Assembly: GCA_019241085.1 (NCBI GenBank)
Contig: JAFAXH010000100.1
Span: 1-64,000 of the forward strand
Source of the DNA: Verrucomicrobiota bacterium
GTDB taxonomy: Bacteria; Verrucomicrobiota; Verrucomicrobiia; Chthoniobacterales; SZAS-18
DNA: 64,000 bases
Direction of reading: 5' to 3'
The notes under the pieces are model-generated. The model was not told where the DNA came from, searched no databases, and saw only the letters and a program-made list of their open reading frames with translations. Below, piece by piece: positions 57,028 to 64,000 of this stretch (positions are counted from its first letter, which is position 1; every line of letters starts with the position of its first letter). The position numbers and the translations under genes were made by a program.

Positions 57028-58116
57028 TCAGACGGCCTGCTCGGCGGCAGGGCGCAACTCGCGCGGCGTGACGACGAGGAAGAGCTGCTCCGTTCCGCGC
57101 AGGATCATCATCGGCGAGGGCACGTCGATTTCTGCGGCCACGAGGCGCTTGTGCAACTCGTCAATCGTCCCGAGCGGCCGGCCTTTGAAGCCGACGATCA
57201 CGTCGCCTTCGCGCAAGCCCGCCCTCGCCGCTGGACTGCCCGGCTCGATGCTGGCGACGAGCACGCCGCGGTTCGTTTCCAGATGATGAAAACGCACCAC
57301 GCGCGGATGCAGCGGCACGTTCTGCCCGGCGACGCCGATGGACGAACGCCGGATGCGTCCATCTTTGATCAGCCACGCCGCGACGAACTGCGCCGTGTTG
57401 CTGCCGATGGCAAAGCAGATGCCCTGCGCGGGCAGGATGACCGCCGTGTTCACGCCGATGACTTCGCCGGCGGAGTTGAGCAACGGCCCGCCGGAGTTGC
57501 CGGGATTCAGCGCAGCATCGGTCTGGAGGATGTCGTCCATCAACCGCCCGCTCTCCGCCCGCATCGTGCGCCCGAGCGCGGAGACGATGCCGGCGGTGAC
57601 GGTTTGTTGAAAACCATACGGGCTGCCGATGGCGACCGCGATCTGGCCGACGCGCACGCCGGCGGAATCGGCCAGCCGCGCGTGCGGCAGCGTCTCGCGG
57701 CCGGCGTCCAAACGAATGACGGCGAGGTCGGTCTCGGGATCGGTGCCGACGACGCGGGCGGCAAAAACGCGCGCGTCGTGCAGCGTCACCTCCAGCTCGC
57801 GCGCGCCGCGCACGACGTGGGAATTGGTCAGCACAAAACCATCCGGCGTAATGACAAATCCCGAGCCGCTGCCCTGGCCGCGCTGGCCCGCGAGCACCCG
57901 GATGTTGACCACGCTCGGCGCGACGCGGTTGACGACGGCGGCGACGGTTTGCGAATAAGCGTCGAGCAAATGGCCGTCGTAATCTTCGGATGGCACCGCC
58001 GCGGCGGCAGCCGCCGCCGGCGTTGTGGCGTTAACAGAATTCTCTTGCAGGATGGGTGCGAAACGAGGAAGAATTTTCACTTGGTTGCTTTGTTCGTAAG
58101 TAAACGAACTATGCAT
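57028..58116 (-). CDS. HtrA/DegP-like serine protease with PDZ domain (no visible signal peptide)
   Basis: 362 residues. Trypsin-fold S1C peptidase: His in LTNSHVV, Asp in TDLAVIRLD, Ser in ALNPGNSGGPL, with one C-terminal PDZ domain (VLVASIEPGSPAARAGLREG, then DVIVGFKGRPLG). HtrA proteins normally work in the periplasm, yet the N-terminus (an Ala run, then SEDYDGHLLDAYSQ) has no signal peptide or helix. Either it acts in the cytoplasm or the true start differs; a GTG at 58080 would drop 12 residues but adds no signal. It is divergent from an ArsR-type gene with only 47 bp between. Confidence 0.88.
   Translation of the reverse strand: MHSSFTYEQSNQVKILPRFAPILQENSVNATTPAAAAAAAVPSEDYDGHLLDAYSQTVAAVVNRVAPSVVNIRVLAGQRGQGSGSGFVITPDGFVLTNSHVVRGARELEVTLHDARVFAARVVGTDPETDLAVIRLDAGRETLPHARLADSAGVRVGQIAVAIGSPYGFQQTVTAGIVSALGRTMRAESGRLMDDILQTDAALNPGNSGGPLLNSAGEVIGVNTAVILPAQGICFAIGSNTAQFVAAWLIKDGRIRRSSIGVAGQNVPLHPRVVRFHHLETNRGVLVASIEPGSPAARAGLREGDVIVGFKGRPLGTIDELHKRLVAAEIDVPSPMMILRGTEQLFLVVTPRELRPAAEQAV
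58092..58109. promoter_or_regulatory. Dyad GTTCGT-n6-ACGAAC between the protease and ArsR-type genes
   Basis: GTTCGT (58092-58097) and ACGAAC (58104-58109) form a perfect 6-bp dyad. It overlaps the first codons of the HtrA-like frame if that starts at 58116, or lies just upstream if it starts at the GTG at 58080. The divergent regulator 55 bp away could bind it. This is inferred from position only. Confidence 0.3.
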
Positions 58117-58163
58117 ACTTTCGGCCGTTGGATTCCGCCGTCAAGTTGTTGCTCTTACCATTC

Positions 58164-58466
58164 ATGCGCGCGCTTCATCATCCTGACAAAACCGACCTGC
58201 ACCTTGCCGGCGTGCTCTTCGCCTTGAGCGATCCGACGCGGCTGCACATCGTCAAAACCCTGGCGGAAAGCGGCGGCGAGCTGACGTGCGCCGCCGTCCA
58301 GGCGCCGCTCTCAAAATCGGCCTGCTCGCGGCATTGGAAAGTCTTGCGCGAAGCCGGCCTCGTCCAGATGCGACCGCACGGCACGGCGTTTCTAAATTCG
58401 CTCCGACGCCGCGAACTCAACGCCCGTTTCCCCGGCCTGCTCGCCGCCGTGCTGCGCGCGCTTTAA
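58164..58466 (+). CDS. ArsR-family winged-helix regulator
   Basis: 100 residues from the ATG at 58164. LFALSDPTRLHIVKTLAESGGELTC is the ArsR wing-1 region and LSKSACSRHWKVLREAGLV the recognition helix. The metal-binding CxC box of ArsR/SmtB is absent, so it is probably not a classical metal sensor. Its stop overlaps the convergent modC stop by 4 bp. The divergent HtrA-like gene or the molybdate operon are candidate targets. Confidence 0.82.
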   Translation: MRALHHPDKTDLHLAGVLFALSDPTRLHIVKTLAESGGELTCAAVQAPLSKSACSRHWKVLREAGLVQMRPHGTAFLNSLRRRELNARFPGLLAAVLRAL

Positions 58467-59203
58467 CTTGCCGCCGTTTTGAGCACGTAGCGCGGTTCGC
58501 GGGCGGGGACGAACAAATCCCGCGGCGCGCCTTGCGCCAGCACGCGGCCGCGTTCGAGCACGAGCACGTCGTCGCACAGCGCCATCACCTCGTCGGGCGC
58601 GTGGCTGACGTAGAGCATCGGCACGGCGAACTCGTCGCGCACGCGCGCTAGGTAGGGCAGCACGCGCGCCTTGAGCGGCGCGTCGAGTCCGGCGAGCGGC
58701 TCGTCGAGCAACAGAATTTCCGGGTCGGCGAGCAGCGCCCGCGCGAGGGCGACCCGCTGGCGTTCGCCGCTGGAAAGGCTGTTCACGCCCGGCCGGTCGA
58801 GCAAGGGAGTGATCTCGAGCGTTTCAACGACGCTTTCCAAGGTAAATTTCGGTGCGGCCACGCGCGCCGCTCCGCGCTGCCGCGCACGCTGGCCGTAGAG
58901 CACGTTGGCGCGCACGGAAAGATGGGGAAAGAGCGAGCCTTCCTGCGGCACGTAACCGACCCGCCGATGCTCGGGCGGCACCCACGCGCCGGTGGCCGAA
59001 TCCGCCAGCGTGCGCGCGTTCAACTGCACCCGTCCGCAGGCGGGCTGGCGCAGGCCGGCGACGATCTCGATGAGCGTCGTCTTGCCCGCGCCGGAGGAAC
59101 CGAAGAGCGCCGTCACCCGGCCGTGCAGCGTGGCGTTCACCTGCAAATGAAACGCCGCCAGCGGCAGGCGCACGTCGGTCAGGCGCAGGCTCGGGGTTTG
59201 CAT
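58463..59203 (-). CDS. modC: Molybdate ABC transporter ATP-binding protein
   Basis: 246 residues. Walker A GSSGAGKTT, signature LSSGERQRVALARALL and Walker B EILLLDEPLAGLDAPLK are intact. The C-terminal regulatory OB domain of typical ModC (about 100 residues more) is absent, so this is the short form. It forms modA-modB-modC with the two upstream genes. The ATG at 59203 was chosen; an upstream 24-codon extension overlaps modB. Confidence 0.88.
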   Translation of the reverse strand: MQTPSLRLTDVRLPLAAFHLQVNATLHGRVTALFGSSGAGKTTLIEIVAGLRQPACGRVQLNARTLADSATGAWVPPEHRRVGYVPQEGSLFPHLSVRANVLYGQRARQRGAARVAAPKFTLESVVETLEITPLLDRPGVNSLSSGERQRVALARALLADPEILLLDEPLAGLDAPLKARVLPYLARVRDEFAVPMLYVSHAPDEVMALCDDVLVLERGRVLAQGAPRDLFVPAREPRYVLKTAAS

Positions 59204-59217
59204 TTGAAAGGAAAAAT

Positions 59218-59919
59218 TTATCCGTGCGGCAGCGGTGCGAGCGGATCCGCTTTTTTCTTCCGCCGGCCCAGCCACGTTTCCGCCGCCCAGAGCGCCGCGC
59301 CGGCGATGACCACGGAAACGGCGAGCAACCGCAGCGCGGCATCGTCCTGGCCGAGTTGCACCAGGCTATAAATCGAGAGCGCGATCGTCGCCGTCTTGCC
59401 GGGGATGTTGCCGGCGACCATCACCGTCGCGCCAAACTCGCCCAGCGCGCGCGCGAACGCCAGCACCGCGCCGCCGGTCAGTCCCCGCGCGGCGAGTGGC
59501 AGCGTGATGGACAGGAACACTTGCGCGCGGCTGCGCCCGAGCGTGCGAGCGACTTGTTCCAGGCGCACCGGCACTTCTTCAAACGCCACGCGCGCCGCGC
59601 GCACGAAGAGCGGAAAACTCATCACCGCCGTGGCGATGACGACCGCGCGCCAGGTGAACACGATTTCCAAGCCGCAGAATTTTTCCAAAAATCCGCCCAC
59701 CGGTCCGCGCCGGCCGAGCAGCTTGAGCAGGATCAATCCGGTGGCGACCGGCGGCAGCACGAGCGGCAGCGCGACGAGCGTTTCCACCAACGCTTTGCCC
59801 GGCCACGACCGGCGGGCCAGCAGCCACGCCAGCGCGGCGCCGGGCGGCAGGATGAGCAGCGTGCCCAAGGCCGCGGCCCAGAGCGTGAAGCCGATGATCT
59901 GCCAGTCTTCCGCGGTCAT
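59218..59919 (-). CDS. modB: Molybdate ABC transporter permease
   Basis: 233 residues, about five transmembrane helices. The permease loop LGRSRAQVFLSITLPLAARGLTG and FARALGEFGATVMVAGNIPGKT (EAA motif region) are typical of ModB. The C-terminus is short and basic. modC follows after 14 bp and modA precedes by 3 bp. Confidence 0.92.
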   Translation of the reverse strand: MTAEDWQIIGFTLWAAALGTLLILPPGAALAWLLARRSWPGKALVETLVALPLVLPPVATGLILLKLLGRRGPVGGFLEKFCGLEIVFTWRAVVIATAVMSFPLFVRAARVAFEEVPVRLEQVARTLGRSRAQVFLSITLPLAARGLTGGAVLAFARALGEFGATVMVAGNIPGKTATIALSIYSLVQLGQDDAALRLLAVSVVIAGAALWAAETWLGRRKKKADPLAPLPHG

Positions 59920-59922
59920 CCC

Positions 59923-60681
59923 TTACTTGCGCGCGAGAAAGCCGTAGCGCTCGAAAACGTCCCGCGCTTCGTCGCTCTCCAGGAACATCAGCAGCCGGCG
60001 CGCGGCGGCGGGGTCGCGCGAATTTTTCAACGCGGCGAGCGGATAAATGATGCGCGGTTTGTCGGCGTCGAGCGCCTCGTAAACGACGCGCACTTTTTTG
60101 GAAATCAACGCGTCGGTCCGATAGACCGTGCCGGCTTCGACGTTGCCGCTCTCGACGGCGGCGAGGCTGGCGCGCACGTTTTCGGTGACGACCAGTTTCG
60201 GCGCGATGGTTTCCCACAGTCCGAGCCGCGTGAAGTATTGCTTCGTGTAAACGCCGACGGGCACGGAGTTCGGCTCGGCGACGGCGATTTTTTTCACCTC
60301 CGGTTTGGTCAAGTCGGCGGGCGAGTCAATGGCCAGCGCGCTGTCGGCCGGCACGACGATGACGAGCACGTTGCCGACGAGCGGCGCGCGCGTGCCCGCC
60401 GCGAGCAGCCCGGCTTTTTCCAGCTTGTCCATCTGCGCCTCGTCGGCGGAAAAGAACACGTCGGCCGGCGCGCCTTCCTCGATTTGCCGGGCGAGTTGCG
60501 AGCTGGCGCCGAAGTTGAAAAACAACTTGTCGCCGCTCTGCTTTTCATAGCTCGGCGCGAGTTCCTTGAGCACGTCCGTCAGGCTGGCGGCGGCGTGAAC
60601 CGTCAGCTCAGCGGCGGACGCGGCAAAGCTGGCGGCGAGCCAGGCGGCGACGAAGCCGAGGAGCAACGAAAATTTTTTCAT
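59923..60681 (-). CDS. modA: Molybdate-binding periplasmic protein
   Basis: 252 residues. A signal peptide (FSLLLGFVAAWLAASFAASA) is followed by AAASLTDVLKELAPSYEKQSG, the start of the substrate-binding cleft, and NFGASSQLARQIEEGAPAD, with AGTVYRTDAL in the second lobe. ModA captures molybdate or tungstate for the ABC importer. Its start abuts the purL stop on the same strand, so transcription may continue from purL. Confidence 0.93.
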   Translation of the reverse strand: MKKFSLLLGFVAAWLAASFAASAAELTVHAAASLTDVLKELAPSYEKQSGDKLFFNFGASSQLARQIEEGAPADVFFSADEAQMDKLEKAGLLAAGTRAPLVGNVLVIVVPADSALAIDSPADLTKPEVKKIAVAEPNSVPVGVYTKQYFTRLGLWETIAPKLVVTENVRASLAAVESGNVEAGTVYRTDALISKKVRVVYEALDADKPRIIYPLAALKNSRDPAAARRLLMFLESDEARDVFERYGFLARK

Positions 60682-63069
60682 TCAATTCAGTTCGCCGCGA
60701 CCGGCCATGCAGCGCGCGATGGAATGGAACCACGCCTCGTGCAATTCCATCACCGGCCAGCGACACGTCGCGTTGGGCAACTCGATGGCCAGTTCGCCGT
60801 TGCCGGCGGCGGCAACCTTGCCGAGCCGGCGGGCGGGGACGCCGCGCCAGGCGAGCAACGCGAGCGCGGCGGCGGCGTTCGCGGCGGCGGTGCTCACCAC
60901 GACGCGCGATTGCGCTTCGTTGAAGAGCAACGCATCGGCGCGGGTGCCGGTCGGCACGTCGAGCTGCACGTTTGCGCCGAGCGGTCGCGGCGACGCGCCG
61001 ACGCAGCACTCCGCCAGCGCGACGGCCAGCCCGCCTTCGCTGCAATCGTGCGCGCTCTTTATCAAGCCCATGCGGATGAGCGCGCGCAAGGCGTCGTGCA
61101 ACGCCCGCTCGCGCGCGAAGTCGAGCCGCGGCGGCCGGCCGGCTTTGCGGCCGTGCAGCACTTTCAAAAACTGCGAGCCGCCGAGGTCCGCCGCGTCGCC
61201 GAGGTCGCCGAGCAAAAGGATCGCGTCGCCTTCGTTTTTGAACGCCTGCGTGGTCACGTGCCGCTCGTCGTCGATCAAGCCGACCATGCCGACGGTCGGC
61301 GTCGGATCGACCACGCCGCGCGGGCTTTCGTTGTATAAAGAAACGTTGCCGCCTGTGACCGGCGTGCCGAACTCACGGCAGGCTTCGGCGAGACCTTCGA
61401 TGCACTCGCGCATCGCCCAGAAATTTTCCGGTTTGTAAGGATTGCCGAAGTTCAAATTATCCGTCACCGCCAGCGGCACCGCGCCGGAGCAGGCCAGATT
61501 GCGCGCGGCCTCGGCGACGGCGACCTTCGCGCCTTCGCGCGGATCGAGCCGGCAGTAGAGCGCGTTGCAATCGCTCGTCGCGGCGAGGATTTTGTTCGCC
61601 TCGCGCACGTGGAAAACGGCCGCGTCCGAGCCGGGCGCGACGACGCAGCCGGCGCGCACGGTGTGGTCGTATTGCCGCCAGACCCAGTTTTTGGAAGCAA
61701 TCGACGGATGCGCGAGCAACGCGGGGAGCGCCGGCTGCGGATCGGTCGCCGGCATGGTGTCGAGGTCGAGCGGCGGCTCGGGCGGACGCGGCTGCGCTTC
61801 GCGCGCGTAGAGCGGCACTTCGTCGGCGAGCGGCTTGGCGGGGATTTCGGCGACCACGCCCGCCGCGCCGTCGCGCACCCGCATCATGCCGTCGTCGTTG
61901 ACCACGCCGACCTCGGCGTAAGGCAGGTCCCACTTCTCGAAGATGTCGCGCACGGTTTGCTCGCGGCCTTTTTTGACGATGATGAGCATGCGCTCCTGCG
62001 ATTCGCTGAGCAGCGTCTCGTAAGGCGTCATGCCCGGCTCGCGCTTGGGGACTTTGGCCAGATCAATCTCGACGCCCGTGCCGCCGCGGCTCGCTGTTTC
62101 GCACGTCGAGCAGGTCAAGCCCGCTGCGCCCATGTCCTGAATGCCGGCGACCGCGTCGGTGGCGAGCAATTCGAGGCACGCTTCGAGCAGGAGTTTTTCT
62201 TTAAAAGGATCGCCGACTTGCACGGCGGGGCGGTCTTCCTTCGATTCCTCGGTGAGATCGCGCGAGGCAAACGCCGCACCCGCGAGGCCGTCGCGGCCCG
62301 TTTCCGCACCGACGTAAAACACCGGATTGCCCACGCCCTTCGCCGCGCCACGCGCGATCTGTTCGTGCCGCAGGATGCCGAGGCAGAAGACGTTGACGAG
62401 CGGATTGCCCTCGTAGGATTCGTCAAAGTAAATCTCGCCGCCGATGGTGGGGATGCCGATGCAATTGCCGTAGTGCGAAATGCCCGCGACGACGCCGGCG
62501 AAGAGGCGGCGGTTCAGCGCGAGCGCGGCAGCAGCAGGCCCGGAAGGAACGAGGTCCGCAGGCGAAGGATTGACCTCCGAACCGGAAGGATTGGCCGTGG
62601 AAGCCGAATTTTTGATGTCGGTGCCGGAATTTCCGTTTTTTGGCACGGAACGTTGCGCGCAAATCTCGCCAAAGCGCAGCGAGTTCAACGAAAACACCGG
62701 CCGCGCGCCCATCGTGAAGATGTCGCGAATGATGCCGCCGACGCCGGTCGCCGCGCCCTGGAACGGCTCGATGGCGCTCGGGTGATTGTGGCTTTCCATC
62801 TTGAACGCCACCGCCCAGCCGTCGCCGACGTCGATGACGCCCGCGTTTTCCTCGCCTGCCTTGACCAGCACGCGCTCGCCGGTGGTGGGAAATTTCCGCA
62901 GTTCGAGCCGCGAGTTTTTATACGAACAATGCTCGCTCCACATGACCGAGAAGATGCCGAGTTCGGTGAAGTTCGGCGCGCGGCCGAGGATGGTTTCGAT
63001 GCGCGCGAATTCGTCCGGCGTGAGGCCGTGCTTGGCGACGAGGGCGGGAGTGACGGCGGGTTCGGTCAT
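60682..63069 (-). CDS. purL: Phosphoribosylformylglycinamidine synthase subunit PurL, with in-frame insertion
   Basis: 795 residues. ATP-dependent amidation of FGAR to FGAM in purine synthesis; this is the PurL subunit of the PurLQS type, lacking the glutaminase domain. [12 protein letters not shown] is the N-terminal motif, followed by [37 protein letters not shown] and [13 protein letters not shown]. About 45 extra residues (136-184, nt ~62518-62661; Ser/Pro/Asn/Ala-rich) sit between LNSLRFGEI and [15 protein letters not shown], where Bacillus PurL has about five. The ATG at 63069 matches the family; modA follows immediately. Confidence 0.95.
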   Translation of the reverse strand: MTEPAVTPALVAKHGLTPDEFARIETILGRAPNFTELGIFSVMWSEHCSYKNSRLELRKFPTTGERVLVKAGEENAGVIDVGDGWAVAFKMESHNHPSAIEPFQGAATGVGGIIRDIFTMGARPVFSLNSLRFGEICAQRSVPKNGNSGTDIKNSASTANPSGSEVNPSPADLVPSGPAAAALALNRRLFAGVVAGISHYGNCIGIPTIGGEIYFDESYEGNPLVNVFCLGILRHEQIARGAAKGVGNPVFYVGAETGRDGLAGAAFASRDLTEESKEDRPAVQVGDPFKEKLLLEACLELLATDAVAGIQDMGAAGLTCSTCETASRGGTGVEIDLAKVPKREPGMTPYETLLSESQERMLIIVKKGREQTVRDIFEKWDLPYAEVGVVNDDGMMRVRDGAAGVVAEIPAKPLADEVPLYAREAQPRPPEPPLDLDTMPATDPQPALPALLAHPSIASKNWVWRQYDHTVRAGCVVAPGSDAAVFHVREANKILAATSDCNALYCRLDPREGAKVAVAEAARNLACSGAVPLAVTDNLNFGNPYKPENFWAMRECIEGLAEACREFGTPVTGGNVSLYNESPRGVVDPTPTVGMVGLIDDERHVTTQAFKNEGDAILLLGDLGDAADLGGSQFLKVLHGRKAGRPPRLDFARERALHDALRALIRMGLIKSAHDCSEGGLAVALAECCVGASPRPLGANVQLDVPTGTRADALLFNEAQSRVVVSTAAANAAAALALLAWRGVPARRLGKVAAAGNGELAIELPNATCRWPVMELHEAWFHSIARCMAGRGELN

Positions 63070-63237
63070 AAGTAACCGCGGGAAATTAGCGCAGGGCGCG
63101 GGCGGACGGAAGCCGGCATTGCAAATCGCGGGAAAACCACGGCTGCGCCGCAAAATTTGCCCGAAAAGAAGTTGTCCGCCCGCGGCGCGGGCGGCTACGT
63201 TATTGGCCCGGTCTGCGAACGCGTGGAAGCCGTGCTT

Positions 63238-64000
63238 ATGGACCCCGAATCATCGCCCGCGCCCGGCCCGTCCGGCGGTTGGAAGGAAGAGGATTGGGAG
63301 GATTTGCTGGACAACATCGAGGAAGGCCGCGTGATCCCGATCGTCGGGCGCGACATGCTGCAAATCACGCCCGCGGGCGGCGCGGAGCCGGTGCCGCTCC
63401 ATCGCTATCTGGCCGAGCGGCTCGCGGAATCGCTCGGGTTGCGGCCGGAGGAGTTGCGGGGCGATTTCACCCTCAGCCACGTCGTCTCGATGGGCTTCGA
63501 GCGGGGCAAGCCTTACAGCTATTTTTGCCGCCGGCTGCTGGAGCTGCTGCGGCCCGGCTCGTTCGAGACGCCCGCGCCGTTGCGGCACCTGGCGGAGATC
63601 ACGCACTTCAATTTGTTTGTCACCACGACGTTCGATTCGCTGCTCGAACAGGCGCTGAATGAAAAACGGCCCGCCGCCGACGGCGACAGCGCGGGCGCGG
63701 AGGTCGGCGTTTACGATCCCAGCCAGCCGGCGGGCCACGCGGACCAGCCGGGCGGCGACCGTGAACTGGACTACGCGCGCAAGCATCCCGGCCGGCCGAT
63801 TGTTTATCACCTCATGGGCCGGCTGGCGGGCAGCTCGGATACGTTTGGGTTGACCGACGAAGACCTGCTCGAATACGTCGGCGCGCTGCAATCGGAGAAC
63901 CGCAAGCCGGAGCGGCTTTTCACGCAGTTTGAAAACAACCACCTGCTCCTGCTGGGCTGCGGGTTCTCGGATTGGCTGGCGCGCTTTTTCCTGCGCGCGG
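63238..64000 (+). CDS. SIR2-like domain protein (C-terminus outside the window)
   Basis: The frame is open from an ATG at 63238 to the edge, 254 residues. Motifs in order: [14 protein letters not shown] (Gly-rich NAD loop position), [19 protein letters not shown] (TxFDxxLE, the TxNxD-like signature), [20 protein letters not shown] (HLMG replaces the HG motif) and [19 protein letters not shown]. This is the SIR2_2-type fold found in bacterial NAD-depleting defence proteins. Any C-terminal effector or sensor domain would lie to the right. GGAAG lies 8 nt before the ATG; an in-frame GTG two codons upstream is also possible. No gene is known beyond the edge, so partners cannot be seen. Confidence 0.7.
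   Translation, partial: MDPESSPAPGPSGGWKEEDWEDLLDNIEEGRVIPIVGRDMLQITPAGGAEPVPLHRYLAERLAESLGLRPEELRGDFTLSHVVSMGFERGKPYSYFCRRLLELLRPGSFETPAPLRHLAEITHFNLFVTTTFDSLLEQALNEKRPAADGDSAGAEVGVYDPSQPAGHADQPGGDRELDYARKHPGRPIVYHLMGRLAGSSDTFGLTDEDLLEYVGALQSENRKPERLFTQFENNHLLLLGCGFSDWLARFFLRA

Overview
The window looks like chromosomal DNA from a Verrucomicrobiota-type bacterium. The basis is high GC in most genes, delta-60-repeat and Ser/Thr-kinase-TPR proteins, a diderm gene set (LolC/E-like permease, lipoproteins, dapF/dapA/dapB), and many short interspersed palindromes between genes. No 16S gene or species marker is present, so the phylum call is inference. Few genes have a strong Shine-Dalgarno site, so most starts were chosen from protein-family alignment.

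Left part (0-14 kb): a truncated LolC/E permease, lysS with an unusual AT-rich in-frame insertion, an HTH protein, leuC-lipoprotein-leuD, a subtilase-fold protein with Glu at the usual His position, a short-chain dehydrogenase and a membrane Ser/Thr kinase with a TPR sensor. From 13.3 to 14.8 kb lie a MITE-like palindrome, a 12-copy 21-bp tandem repeat inside a possible Lys-rich ORF, and two small secreted Cys-rich proteins, one of them metallothionein-like.

Accessory stretch (14.8-23.5 kb): a solitary type IIG restriction-methylation enzyme, a YihY-family membrane protein, a CAX-type cation/proton exchanger, an L,D-transpeptidase lipoprotein, a low-GC SIR2-like protein, and a decayed vapBC toxin-antitoxin pair. 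A second SIR2-like gene runs off the right edge.

Central locus (26-42.5 kb), the most interesting part: a seven-gene same-strand cluster opposite a divergent asparagine-synthase-like gene. It encodes a one-module highly reducing type I PKS (KS-AT-DH-MT-psiKR-ER-KR-ACP), a stand-alone condensation-type acyltransferase, a three-His-box lipid desaturase, a MacB/LolD-like ABC ATPase, its FtsX-type permease, a LolA-like periplasmic carrier and a PaaK/CapK-like adenylating ligase. I infer that it makes a methyl-branched acyl lipid, transfers it to an acceptor, desaturates it, and moves it across the periplasm by a dedicated Lol-like route.

Right part (42.6-64 kb) is housekeeping: tRNA-Phe, recF, queD/queE, trpA, dapF-dapA-dapB, folK, dnaN, tRNA-Leu, two small stress-type proteins (Lmo0937 and CsbD families), 5-formyl-THF cyclo-ligase, lysC, an HtrA-like protease, an ArsR-type regulator beside modABC, and purL with a second in-frame insertion. 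Several palindromic repeat families recur between genes; one AATC-rich family occurs three times.
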